Source of the DNA: Shewanella aestuarii
Lineage (GTDB): Bacteria; Pseudomonadota; Gammaproteobacteria; Enterobacterales; Shewanellaceae
DNA: 64,000 nt
Assembly: GCF_014647215.1 (NCBI RefSeq)
Contig: NZ_BMOT01000003.1
Coordinates: 267,202-331,201 of the forward strand
Reading direction: 5' to 3'
Position numbers and translations under genes: made by a program
The notes under the pieces: model-generated
What the model was told of the DNA's origin: nothing
What the model saw: only the letters and a program-made list of their open reading frames with translations
Database searches by the model: none
In this document: piece after piece, positions 56,503 to 64,000 of the stretch
Layout: the number at the start of each line of letters is the position of its first letter
Position numbering within the stretch: position 1 is the stretch's first letter

Positions 56503-57077
56503 TGCGCCTCCAATATATTTTGTGGATCAGTATTTGAAATATTCACTTGCTCAAAAGGGGCCGAATTAGCAAGCCACAGCTTCGCTAAGATAAGCAATTG
56601 TTGATTATCTTCGATGGTGAGGCCTTGTTGTTGATGGCGTTTAAATAGTAATGTGCCTATCTTGCGCTGATGATTAGCTGGCAGCCGTTTATCTAACCAA
56701 TCAAACCAAGGTTGACCATTTAAATGGGCTAATGATTGTCTTGGTAAATATGTCATGGCAGTGCGTTTTAATAGACTATTCACCTGCGATGCGAAGGTAT
56801 TTGCATTGCTGTCCATGGCGTTAAGCATGGCGAGTGCGGTTCTACGCGGTGCATGATAACGGTATTTTTTAAGTAGTGTTTTTACCATCCAGCTTAGCGA
56901 TAATATTAGCAGCAGCAATAAAATCCAGTAACCTGGTGCAATGGGTAAAGATGACACTTTTTCTGGCAATGCGATGTCATGCATTTGTGCTAAAGGCGAT
57001 GAAGCCTGATTAACTTCTGGAAGTGGCACACTTGAGGTTGCTGATGCCATTAATGAGTTAAGTAAAAGAGATAACAT
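56496..57077 (-). CDS. DUF4381 membrane protein of the Bat operon
   Basis: A 193-residue protein. A short exported N-terminal part (PLPEVNQASSPLAQMHDIAL, PEKVSSLPIAPGYW) is followed by one membrane helix (ILLLLLILSLSWMVKTLLKK) and a cytoplasmic helical part (VNSLLKRTAMTYLPRQSLAH, WFDWLDKRLP). DUF4381 is regularly found between the DUF58 and VWA genes of gammaproteobacterial MoxR loci. Function unknown. It overlaps batA by 7 bp. Confidence 0.9.
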   Translation of the reverse strand: MLSLLLNSLMASATSSVPLPEVNQASSPLAQMHDIALPEKVSSLPIAPGYWILLLLLILSLSWMVKTLLKKYRYHAPRRTALAMLNAMDSNANTFASQVNSLLKRTAMTYLPRQSLAHLNGQPWFDWLDKRLPANHQRKIGTLLFKRHQQQGLTIEDNQQLLILAKLWLANSAPFEQVNISNTDPQNILEAQC

Positions 57078-58013
57078 TTAGCGTAATAATTCCAATTGAT
57101 CACACAGAGGCTTACCCGCATCAATGAATTTGGGCTGTACGTTAAGTTGTTTCATTAATTGGTTAAATTCATTTTGTGAGGCCTGTTGTTCATCCAACCA
57201 TTTTTGGTAACTATCACGGGTTAATGTCAGCTGTTGTTTGCCATCTCTTACCGGAAAAGTAAATTGCTTAGGCAAAGCTAAGGTACCCTGTCTAAGTGGA
57301 TCTGTGATAACAAATGCGCCAATATCGCAATGGCGTTTTAGTTGGGTTAACGGTGCTAAGCAACGCGGATTAAAATGATGCCCATCGGTAATGATCCACA
57401 CCAATGAACCTGGCTTAGCAATGCGCTGCAGTCGCTGACAGGCTTTGAAAATATGGTCTGGATCTTGAGGGAGATTATCAAATTGATTTAGTTGTTTTTG
57501 ATGAACATCAATCAGTCCTGAGGATAATTGCAGCATACCTTGTCTACGACTGCGTGGTTTTAATTCTAAGTGATTAGTTTCACTTGCAATTAATGCCCCG
57601 ACTTTATCACCATGTTGCACGGCGCTCCAGGCAAGGGTGGCACAAACATGCGCGGCTTGCACTGCTTGTAATAACAGTTGCGACCCAAAATACAAACTAT
57701 GGCTCAAATCCACTAATAGCAGAATAGGGCGTTCGCGTTCCTCGATAAACAATTTGGTGTGGGCAACACCTGTTCTTGCGGTCACTCGCCAGTCAATAGA
57801 ACGCACATCATCACCATTTTGATAATGACGTACTTCAGCAAACTCCATACCTCGGCCTTTCACTAAGCTCGCCCTGTGACCGGACATCGATGCTTTTGCT
57901 CGCGTTTTTCTATCTGCAATAACATGAGACAAGCTTTGGCAGGCAATTAACTCCTGCTCATTCAAGTTCATGCCATCGCTAAATAATGGCAGTGATAATG
58001 CTGCTAAGCTCAT
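57078..58013 (-). CDS. DUF58 domain protein
   Basis: A 311-residue protein with the DUF58 signature MEFAEVRHYQNGDDVRSIDW, RVTARTGVAHTKLFIEERER and PILLLVDLSHSLYFGS, a VWA-like metal motif. There is no membrane anchor. It is encoded between moxR and the DUF4381 gene and adjoins the latter. DUF58 proteins are partners of MoxR-type ATPases. RITV/ IDWR-type residues are conserved, so it should be functional. Confidence 0.92.
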   Translation of the reverse strand: MSLAALSLPLFSDGMNLNEQELIACQSLSHVIADRKTRAKASMSGHRASLVKGRGMEFAEVRHYQNGDDVRSIDWRVTARTGVAHTKLFIEERERPILLLVDLSHSLYFGSQLLLQAVQAAHVCATLAWSAVQHGDKVGALIASETNHLELKPRSRRQGMLQLSSGLIDVHQKQLNQFDNLPQDPDHIFKACQRLQRIAKPGSLVWIITDGHHFNPRCLAPLTQLKRHCDIGAFVITDPLRQGTLALPKQFTFPVRDGKQQLTLTRDSYQKWLDEQQASQNEFNQLMKQLNVQPKFIDAGKPLCDQLELLR

Positions 58014-58016
58014 AGT

Positions 58017-58985
58017 TTAAGGTACTGCGACTTGGGATAAGATACTGCTAATAACGCGATCTGCTGTAACGCCTTCAGCCTGTGCTTGGTAACTCAATAA
58101 CAATCGATGACGTAACACATTTGGCGCGACAGCTTGAATATCTTCCGGAGAAACAAAATCACGGCCTTGTAGCCAGGCTCTTGCTCGTGCGCATCGTTCC
58201 AACGAAATTGTTGCGCGGGGACTGACACCATATTCTAGCCATTTGGCTAATTCTGGGCTGTAACGCTGGGGTTGACGCGTTGCCATGACGATTTCAACAA
58301 TATATTGCTCAAGTGGTTCAGCAAGATAAATTTCTAATGCCTCATCACGAGCAGCAAACACATCTGATTGGGCAACAGGTTCAATCGTCGGTAATTGATG
58401 GCTAATCGCTTCTTTACGTGACTGACGCAAAATAAGGCATTCGGTTTCAGCACTTGGATAATCGAGATTCAAGTGCATTAAAAAACGGTCTAACTGTGCT
58501 TCAGGTAACGGGTAAGTCCCTTCGTTTTCTAACGGGTTTTGCGTCGCCATGACTAAAAACAGTTTCGGTAGCGGGTAACTGGTTTTACCCACTGTGACTT
58601 GTCCTTCGGCCATGGCTTCTAGCAATGCTGACTGCACTTTGGCCGGAGCTCGGTTAATCTCATCTGCTAAGATTAAATTATGAAATATTGGCCCAGCTTC
58701 AAATTCAAATGTTCCCGTTTGCTGACGATAAATATCTGTGCCAGTTAAATCCGCTGGCAGCAAGTCTGGGGTAAATTGAATACGATGAAACTCACCTTCA
58801 ACACCATCACATAAGGCTTTTACAGCACGAGTTTTAGCTAAACCTGGTGGTCCTTCAACGAGTAAGTGACCATCAGCGACCAATGCAATTAATAGATTTT
58901 CAGTCAATACGGGTTGGCCTAAAATGACTGTGTCGAGATAAGTTCTTAAAGAATGAAATCGGCTTAAAGGCATACGGTTACTCAA
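58017..58985 (-). CDS. moxR: MoxR-family AAA+ ATPase
   Basis: A 322-residue AAA+ enzyme. Walker A region is LLVEGPPGLAKTRAVKALCD (GPPGLAKT), Walker B is LILADEINRAPAKVQSALLE, sensor 1 is MATQNPLENEGTYPLPEAQL, and the C-terminal lid contains GVSPRATISLERCARARAWL. MoxR proteins act as chaperones that load cofactors or assemble VWA-domain partners. It is the first gene of the six-gene operon running down to batD, with the upstream promoter in the 532-bp gap to fadI. Confidence 0.95.
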   Translation of the reverse strand: MSNRMPLSRFHSLRTYLDTVILGQPVLTENLLIALVADGHLLVEGPPGLAKTRAVKALCDGVEGEFHRIQFTPDLLPADLTGTDIYRQQTGTFEFEAGPIFHNLILADEINRAPAKVQSALLEAMAEGQVTVGKTSYPLPKLFLVMATQNPLENEGTYPLPEAQLDRFLMHLNLDYPSAETECLILRQSRKEAISHQLPTIEPVAQSDVFAARDEALEIYLAEPLEQYIVEIVMATRQPQRYSPELAKWLEYGVSPRATISLERCARARAWLQGRDFVSPEDIQAVAPNVLRHRLLLSYQAQAEGVTADRVISSILSQVAVP

Positions 58986-59517
58986 TAATTTGCTAATAAC
59001 ATAAACATAATGGCGCTTATGTTATGAATTCTCTATGGATTTGGCTAGTAGGATTAACAGATTTTAACCCTCAATGAAACTATTAACTTTTTTATGGATA
59101 CGTTAGCAGATCCAGTCATGCTAGTTTATGAGCTAATTTGCTCAGTTTTTTCACAATACCCAGAGATTATTGGCCATTATGGATTTAATTATCAGGTTAT
59201 CCTATGACCGTATAATGGAATAAATTAACAGCTTTGGATTCATTTATGGGTCTCTCTTTTTAACAAGCGTATTCGCATACCCACTATTTAATATTTTGAA
59301 AAATACGCTTAAACTGATTGATTTATAGGTACTTTTATTAAGAGGTTTTAGCACTTGATTGGCACATTTAAAGATATATCTAAACAGGTGTTTAAAACCT
59401 GCAAATAAAAAGTTAGAATCAGATCACATTTTGATGGTCTGACCACTAGTTAGACAGAAACGGATATTTACAACTTGAGCTTGTATCGCCAGGTTAACGA
59501 TAAGAAGAGGGTGAAAA
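58986..59517. other. Divergent intergenic region between moxR and fadI
   Basis: About 530 bp with promoters for both directions. An inverted repeat ATAACATAA/TTATGTTAT (58996-59004 and 59017-59025) is just upstream of moxR, and TAAACA-GG-TGTTTA (59381-59394) is 124 bp upstream of fadI. No gene seen. Confidence 0.45.
59381..59394. promoter_or_regulatory. Candidate PsrA-type operator upstream of fadI
   Basis: TAAACA-GG-TGTTTA, a perfect inverted repeat with core AAAC-AGGT-GTTT (59382-59393). The AAAC-N4-GTTT core also occurs upstream of aceB. PsrA-type sites have this form, and fadIJ are expected targets. Inference from pattern and context. Confidence 0.5.
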
Positions 59518-60828
59518 ATGAGTGATAGACAACAAGTAACAAATGCCCGCGGTGAGCGTATAGCTATCGTCGCAGGTTTAAGAACGCCTTTTGCAAAGCA
59601 GGCTACAGCATTCCATGGCGTATCAGCGCTAGATATGGGCAAAATGGTGGTGAATGAGTTGTTGTCTCGTTCAGAATTAGACCCTAAAACCATCGAACAA
59701 TTGGTCTATGGACAGGTTGTACAGATGCCTGCGGCACCGAACATTGCCCGTGAAATCGTGTTAGGGACGGGTATGGATGTGTCTACCGATGCCTACAGTG
59801 TGACACGTGCTTGTGCGACATCTTTCCAATCAGCGGTGAACGTTGCTGAATCAATCATGACAGGCAATGTTGAAATTGGTATTGCTGGTGGTGCAGACTC
59901 TTCATCGGTATTACCTATCGGTGTATCTAAAAAACTAGCTCATGCATTGGTTGATTTAAATAAAGCCCGTACATTCCAGCAGAAATTTGCGATTATGCGT
60001 CGTTTAGGTTTAAAAGACCTTATGCCTGTTCCGCCAGCTGTTGCTGAGTATTCAACGGGGTTATCTATGGGGCAAACCGCTGAACAAATGGCTAAAACCT
60101 ACGGTATTAGCCGTGCCGATCAGGATGCATTAGCGCATCGTTCACACACGCTTGCAACCCAAACCTGGAATTCAGGTGTGTTACAGCAAGAAGTGATGGC
60201 GGCACACATTCCTCCCTATAAGCAGTTTATCGACCGTGATAACAACATTCGTGAAAATTCCGTTCTAGAGTCTTATGCCAAGTTACGCCCTGCTTTTGAT
60301 CGCAAGCATGGTACGGTAACCGCTGCAAACAGCACACCCTTAACCGATGGTGCATCGGCCATTATTTTAATGAGTGAAGGTCGTGCGAAAGCACTAGGTT
60401 ATCAGCCTATTGGTTACATTAAGAGTTACGCCTTTACGGCGATTGACGTATGGCAAGACATGTTAATGGGCCCATCCTATGCCACACCATTGGCACTGAA
60501 GCGTGCTGGTATGGAATTAGAAGATCTTACCTTAGTAGAAATGCATGAAGCATTTGCGGCACAAACCTTAGCTAACATGCAAATGTTTGGATCGAAAAAG
60601 TTTGCACAAGAAAAGCTAGGCCGTAATCGTGCTATTGGTGAAATCGACATGAGTAAGTTTAACGTTTTAGGTGGCTCATTAGCCTATGGTCATCCATTTG
60701 CTGCTACAGGTACGCGTTTAATTACTCAAGTGTGTCAAGAACTTAAACGTCGTGGCGGTGGTACTGGTTTAGCAACAGCATGTGCCGCAGGTGGTTTAGG
60801 TGCAGCAATGATCGTGGAAGTGGAGTAA
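59518..60828 (+). CDS. fadI: Acetyl-CoA C-acyltransferase FadI (beta subunit)
   Basis: A 436-residue thiolase, the same length as E. coli FadI, performing the last step of beta-oxidation: splitting 3-ketoacyl-CoA with CoA. The catalytic nucleophile Cys99 is in [11 protein letters not shown]; other active-site residues are in [34 protein letters not shown] and [13 protein letters not shown]. It forms a complex with FadJ, encoded five bases downstream. Expected to serve the anaerobic or medium-to-long-chain cycle. Upstream inverted repeat suggests fatty-acid control. Confidence 0.97.
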   Translation: MSDRQQVTNARGERIAIVAGLRTPFAKQATAFHGVSALDMGKMVVNELLSRSELDPKTIEQLVYGQVVQMPAAPNIAREIVLGTGMDVSTDAYSVTRACATSFQSAVNVAESIMTGNVEIGIAGGADSSSVLPIGVSKKLAHALVDLNKARTFQQKFAIMRRLGLKDLMPVPPAVAEYSTGLSMGQTAEQMAKTYGISRADQDALAHRSHTLATQTWNSGVLQQEVMAAHIPPYKQFIDRDNNIRENSVLESYAKLRPAFDRKHGTVTAANSTPLTDGASAIILMSEGRAKALGYQPIGYIKSYAFTAIDVWQDMLMGPSYATPLALKRAGMELEDLTLVEMHEAFAAQTLANMQMFGSKKFAQEKLGRNRAIGEIDMSKFNVLGGSLAYGHPFAATGTRLITQVCQELKRRGGGTGLATACAAGGLGAAMIVEVE

Positions 60829-60833
60829 TTACA

Positions 60834-62960
60834 ATGGAAAAGACTTTTAACTTACAACGTCGCGAAGACGGCATAGCAATCCTGACTATGGATGTGCCTG
60901 GTGAGACCATGAACACCTTAAAGTCTGAATTTGGTCCTGAGGTGTCGCAAATCATCGCTGAAGTAAAAGGTGACACTAGCATTAAAGGCTTAGTTGTTGT
61001 CTCAGGGAAAAAAGACTCATTTATCGCAGGCGCAGATATCAGTATGTTAGCTGCTTGTACCAGCGAGCAACATGCTAAAGATTTATCGCAGCAGGGTCAT
61101 GTTGTATTTAATGCACTTGAAAGTATGGATATTCCCGTTGTTGCAGCTATCAATGGTGCTTGCTTAGGGGGTGGATTAGAGTTTGCTCTAGCATGTCACT
61201 TACGTGTATGCAGTGATGACAATAAAACAGTACTTGGTGTACCTGAAGTGCAGTTAGGGTTATTACCAGGTGGCGGTGGAACCCAGCGTTTGCCGCGTTT
61301 AGTGGGGGTGGCAACAGCCTTAGACTTAATGCTTACCGGTAAGCAAGTGCGCCCGAAACAAGCATTAAAAATGGGTTTAGTGAATGATGTTGTGCCCAAC
61401 TCTATTTTGCTTGCTACTGCAATTGAGCTTGCTAAAAAAGGCAAAAATGCTGCTAAACCGGTTAAAAAATCGAGATTAAATCAGTTTTTAGAGTCAACTT
61501 CATTTACCCGTGACATCATGTTCGATCAAGCGCGTAAACAAGTAGAAAAGAAAACAGCGGGTAATTATCCTGCTCCAACTAAGATTATCGACTGTGTTCG
61601 TCAGGGCCTGAATAAAGGTATGGTTAAAGGGCTAGAGGTTGAGGCGACTCATTTTAGCAATTTAGTTATGTCTAAAGAATCAGCGGCTTTACGCAGTATT
61701 TTCTTTGCTACGACCGAAATGAAAAAAGAAACTGGCGCCGCTGGCGCTGAGCCTCGTAAAGTTAAAAAAGCCATGGTGTTAGGTGGTGGTTTAATGGGTG
61801 GTGGTATCGCTTCGGTAACGACAACTAAAGCCAAAATTCCCGTACGAGTAAAAGATATTTCTGAGCAAGGGCTAAGTAACGCCTTAGCGTATGCGTACAA
61901 ATTGTTAGACAAAGGCGTGAAACGTCGTCACATGACACCGGCTGTTCGTGACAACATCATGTCTTTGATGACGACCACAACAGATTATAAAGGCATTAAA
62001 GATGCTGATATCGTCGTTGAGGCAGTGTTTGAAGATTTAGCTTTGAAGCATCAAATGGTCAAGGATGTTGAACGTGAATGTGGTGAACACACTATCTTTG
62101 CATCCAATACCTCTTCATTACCAATTGGTCAAATCGCACAGGCAGCAACACGCCCTGAAAATGTAATTGGTCTGCATTATTTTTCACCAGTTGAAAAAAT
62201 GCCGTTAGTTGAAGTTATTGCCCATAAGACCACCTCAGCTGAAACGATTGCAACCACAGTAGCCTTTGCGCGTAAGCAAGGTAAAACACCGATTGTTGTT
62301 CAAGATGGCGCAGGATTCTATGTAAACCGAATTCTTGCACTGTATATGAATGAAGCGGCGCAATTATTACTTGAAGGTCAGCGTGTTGAACATTTAGATA
62401 ATGCCTTGGTTAAGTTTGGCTTCCCTGTTGGCCCTATGACTTTACTTGATGAAGTGGGCATTGATGTGGGAGCCAAAATTTCACCCATTTTAGAAAAAGA
62501 ACTTGGCGACCGTTTTTCTGCACCTGCAGCTTTTGACAAATTACTTGCCGATGATCGTAAAGGTCGTAAAAACGGTAAAGGTTTTTATCAATACGGCCCT
62601 AAAGCCAAGAAAGCTAAATTGGTTGATGAATCCGTATATGGCGTGTTAGGGATTAAAGCTGCTTCAGATAAAGAAGCAAAAGAGATTGCTGAGCGTTGTA
62701 CCATTCAAATGCTTAATGAAGCGGTACGTTGTTTAGAAGAGGGCATTATTGCAAATGCCAGAGATGGTGATATCGGGGCTATTTTTGGTATTGGTTTCCC
62801 ACCATTCCTAGGTGGACCGTTCAGATACATAGATACTCTAGGGGCTAAAAACTTAGTTGATACGTTAACGCGTTATCAAAAGTTATATGGTGATCGTTTT
62901 GCTCCTTGTGAAATGCTTAAAAGCATGGCAACAGAAGGCGATAGCTTTCATACAAACTAG
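60834..62960 (+). CDS. fadJ: Fatty acid oxidation complex alpha subunit FadJ
   Basis: A 708-residue bifunctional enzyme. Residues about 1-190: enoyl-CoA hydratase/isomerase ([60 protein letters not shown]). Residues about 310-700: 3-hydroxyacyl-CoA dehydrogenase with the NAD-binding [16 protein letters not shown], then [19 protein letters not shown] with the catalytic histidine. It takes enoyl-CoA to 3-ketoacyl-CoA, which FadI cleaves. ATG 60834 was used; the in-frame start at 60780 would read through the end of fadI. Followed by a strong terminator. Confidence 0.97.
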   Translation: MEKTFNLQRREDGIAILTMDVPGETMNTLKSEFGPEVSQIIAEVKGDTSIKGLVVVSGKKDSFIAGADISMLAACTSEQHAKDLSQQGHVVFNALESMDIPVVAAINGACLGGGLEFALACHLRVCSDDNKTVLGVPEVQLGLLPGGGGTQRLPRLVGVATALDLMLTGKQVRPKQALKMGLVNDVVPNSILLATAIELAKKGKNAAKPVKKSRLNQFLESTSFTRDIMFDQARKQVEKKTAGNYPAPTKIIDCVRQGLNKGMVKGLEVEATHFSNLVMSKESAALRSIFFATTEMKKETGAAGAEPRKVKKAMVLGGGLMGGGIASVTTTKAKIPVRVKDISEQGLSNALAYAYKLLDKGVKRRHMTPAVRDNIMSLMTTTTDYKGIKDADIVVEAVFEDLALKHQMVKDVERECGEHTIFASNTSSLPIGQIAQAATRPENVIGLHYFSPVEKMPLVEVIAHKTTSAETIATTVAFARKQGKTPIVVQDGAGFYVNRILALYMNEAAQLLLEGQRVEHLDNALVKFGFPVGPMTLLDEVGIDVGAKISPILEKELGDRFSAPAAFDKLLADDRKGRKNGKGFYQYGPKAKKAKLVDESVYGVLGIKAASDKEAKEIAERCTIQMLNEAVRCLEEGIIANARDGDIGAIFGIGFPPFLGGPFRYIDTLGAKNLVDTLTRYQKLYGDRFAPCEMLKSMATEGDSFHTN

Positions 62961-62991
62961 TTAGTTTGGCTTAGTCAACTAAAGTAGATTA

Positions 62992-63019
62992 AAAAAACGG
63001 CAACTGATTGCCGTTTTTT
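62992..63019 (+). terminator. Terminator after fadJ
   Basis: AAAAAACGGCAA-CTGA-TTGCCGTTTTTT, a perfect 12-bp stem with A and T flanks. Confidence 0.92.
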
Positions 63020-63076
63020 ATTGCCGCTACGGAAAACTTTTGCCTTATTTTTAATCGAAATTAGCGCTCTTTAGGG

Positions 63077-63082
63077 TATAAT
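63077..63082 (+). promoter_or_regulatory. Candidate -10 element for the small membrane protein gene
   Basis: TATAAT in the context TTTAGGGTATAATGCGAG, similar to the context at 35953-35966 (AGGGTATAATG) upstream of der. The -35 is not clear. About 190 bp separate it from the GTG at 63273. Confidence 0.35.
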
Positions 63083-63272
63083 GCGAGCGATTTTTAGTTG
63101 TTTCGTATTAAGTGGATTGTCCCACAGTGCATAATGCTTGAACCTTAATTTCGATTGTTAATGAGTTACGGTTTAATTATGGCAACTATTCGTGCTGAAA
63201 TGGAGTGCCAAACGGCATGATCAGTATTTGTCATCATGGAATGTAGTTAACTGAGTGTAAGATGAGGTTTCA

Positions 63273-63488
63273 GTGATATTTCAATTCGAGTGGTTTTTAT
63301 TATCATTAGTGCTGTTGGTGAGTGGATTGTTTTTAGGATTTTCAGCATATCATGCTGGGCTAGCCGTTAAGCGATGGGCCTTTGTTGGCGCATTATTAGG
63401 GCCTATAGCCTATCCGTTATTCACAACACATAAACATCTAGCCCACCGCAAAGTCGAGGGCGCTCAATCGCATCGATTAAGTCTGTGA
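63273..63488 (+). CDS. Small predicted membrane protein
   Basis: A 71-residue protein with a GTG start after GATGAGG (63261-63267). One membrane helix (FEWFLLSLVLLVSGLFLGFS), a second hydrophobic stretch (RWAFVGALLGPIAYPLF), then a basic polar tail (THKHLAHRKVEGAQSHRLSL). I do not recognise a named family; such short proteins occur beside fadIJ in Shewanella. A bidirectional terminator follows at 63592-63618. Confidence 0.65.
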   Translation: MIFQFEWFLLSLVLLVSGLFLGFSAYHAGLAVKRWAFVGALLGPIAYPLFTTHKHLAHRKVEGAQSHRLSL

Positions 63489-63591
63489 TCTGTCTTGAAC
63501 TAACATAGTGAATAAAGTTTAAACCGACCAAAATTTGCATACTAACCTGTGAATTTCGTTAACGGCTTTAAAACCCAAGATTTCAACAAAC

Positions 63592-63618
63592 AAAAAAGGA
63601 GCTATTAGCTCCTTTTTT
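63592..63618. terminator. Bidirectional terminator before the repeat-peptide locus
   Basis: AAAAAAGGAGCT-ATT-AGCTCCTTTTTT: a perfect 12-bp palindrome with a 3-base loop, lying between the plus-strand membrane protein gene and the minus-strand peptide genes. For the minus strand it lies 15 bp after the 38-residue gene's stop. Confidence 0.92.
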
Positions 63619-63633
63619 GTTTGAATCGCAGTG

Positions 63634-63750
63634 TTACTTCCACCAAGCTTTAGCTTGAATGACTTCTAAATGCTCTAACCCTGCAGGTAACTTGACTTTT
63701 TTACGTGCTGGTTTGGCTAAACCTAATGCAATTTTCAATGAAGTAAACAT
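63634..63750 (-). CDS. 38-residue basic peptide downstream of the repeat-peptide gene
   Basis: Minus-strand ATG at 63750 with an excellent AAGGAG site (63763-63758, seven bases spacing) that overlaps the stop codon of the upstream repeat gene. The product reads MFTSLKIALGLAKPARKKVK, then LPAGLEHLEVIQAKAWWK. It is basic, has no signal peptide and ends with two tryptophans and a lysine. The run KLPAGL shares residues with the repeat unit GLPVIKVL, but I claim no homology. Too short for routine gene calling. It could be a second precursor peptide, a regulatory peptide or a coupled small partner of the repeat gene. Unknown family. Confidence 0.72.
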   Translation of the reverse strand: MFTSLKIALGLAKPARKKVKLPAGLEHLEVIQAKAWWK

Positions 63751-63761
63751 AGTCTAACTCC

Positions 63762-64000
63762 TTAAGCAACTTGCGTATCTAGGACTTTAATAACAGGTAA
63801 GCCAGCCGTTTGTGTGTCTAGAACCTTAATAACAGGTAAGCCAGCCGTTTGTGTGTCTAGAACCTTAATAACAGGTAAGCCAGCCGTTTGTGCGTCTAGA
63901 ACCTTAATAACAGGTAAGCCAGCCGTTTGTGTATCTAGAACTTTAATAACAGGTAAGCCAGCCGTTTGTGTGTCTAGAACTTTAATAACAGGTAAGCCAG
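63762..64000 (-). CDS. Tandem-repeat peptide gene, 5' part beyond the window
   Basis: The minus-strand frame is open from the right edge to TAA at 63764-63762. The 78 visible codons are exactly six copies of 13 residues: GLPVIKVLDTQTA four times, GLPVIKVLDAQTA once (third from the visible 5' end) and GLPVIKVLDTQVA last. Both other minus-strand frames have a stop in every repeat, and the stop is followed by a strong ribosome-binding site for the next small gene. Only the start, and any leader, are missing. Repeats with hydrophobic V/I/L, one K and one D and no spacers resemble multi-core ribosomal peptide precursors, but I recognise no family and see no modifying enzyme here. Confidence 0.75.
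   Translation of the reverse strand, partial: GLPVIKVLDTQTAGLPVIKVLDTQTAGLPVIKVLDAQTAGLPVIKVLDTQTAGLPVIKVLDTQTAGLPVIKVLDTQVA
63782..64000. repeat. 39-bp direct tandem repeat
   Basis: Units start at 63782, 63821, 63860, 63899, 63938 and 63977 (the last cut after 24 bp by the edge). They differ at only a few positions, and the 39-bp period keeps the frame. No spacer sequence is present, so it is not a CRISPR array. The near identity points to recent expansion or ongoing homogenisation. Confidence 0.95.

Noticed and set aside
63782..64000. CRISPR array
   Set aside because: The 39-bp units are directly adjacent with no spacers, and they translate in frame.
63766..64000. Plus-strand open frame through the 39-bp repeats (RTLITGKPAVCVS unit)
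   Set aside because: It is open only because the period is divisible by three; no start codon or ribosome-binding site, whereas the minus strand has the stop and a coupled next gene.

Overview
The window reads as one contiguous piece of chromosome from a moderately AT-rich marine gammaproteobacterium, most probably a Shewanella. This rests on gene order (rlmN-pilW-rodZ-ispG-hisS-yfgM-bamB-der; smpB next to ssrA and divergent from ratA-rnfH; fadIJ beside a MoxR/Bat cluster) and on a split borosin pair that closely resembles my memory of SonM/SonA of Shewanella oneidensis. No database search was possible, so family names come from motifs and recall.

Layout. 1-1.7 kb: a TetR regulator (cut by the left edge) divergent from an Old Yellow Enzyme, with three matching 16-bp palindromes between them. 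2-8.3 kb: a leucine-rich-repeat/protein-kinase fusion, a large c-di-GMP protein with a carbohydrate-binding-like domain, small regulators, and a frameshifted solute-binding protein. 8.4-11.1 kb: tmRNA, smpB, ratA, rnfH, bamE. 11.3-14.2 kb: the borosin methyltransferase, its precursor peptide and a TPR-GGDEF protein, tightly spaced as one operon. 14.2-15.9 kb: a gene-poor AT-rich stretch. 15.9-19 kb: glyoxylate shunt aceB-aceA. 19-28.3 kb: HDOD-GAF protein, SnoaL-like protein, MtfA peptidase, an orphan ParA/RHH pair, a DUF3820 protein, an acetyltransferase, an NrfJ-like protein, a 5'-nucleotidase-like protein and a CNNM/CBS protein. 28.5-37.5 kb: the rlmN to der housekeeping block. 37.9-51.7 kb: CBS protein, secreted subtilase, acetyltransferase lacking a normal start codon, rhodanese/DUF2892/RND efflux cluster, FadL, PutP, and a sigma/anti-sigma pair. 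51.8-59 kb: MoxR-DUF58-DUF4381-BatA-BatB/C-BatD operon. 59.5-63 kb: fadI-fadJ. 63.3-64 kb: a small membrane protein, then two short peptide genes cut by the right edge.

Functional links. FadL, FadIJ and AceBA together cover uptake, beta-oxidation and anaplerotic use of fatty acids; the upstream regions of fadI and aceB both hold an AAAC-N4-GTTT inverted repeat, as expected for a PsrA-type regulator. BamE and BamB belong to the outer-membrane assembly machine. SmpB and tmRNA form the trans-translation system, whose encoded tag reads ANDSNYSLAA.

Most unusual content: (1) at the right edge on the minus strand, a gene made of six in-frame copies of a 13-residue unit, GLPVIKVLDTQTA, followed by a 38-residue peptide gene whose ribosome-binding site overlaps the repeat gene's stop codon. 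This looks like a multi-core peptide precursor and I do not recognise the family. (2) The split borosin locus with a diguanylate cyclase starting three bases after the precursor gene. (3) A GGDEF-EAL protein with a CBM48-like module and a degenerate GGDEF site.
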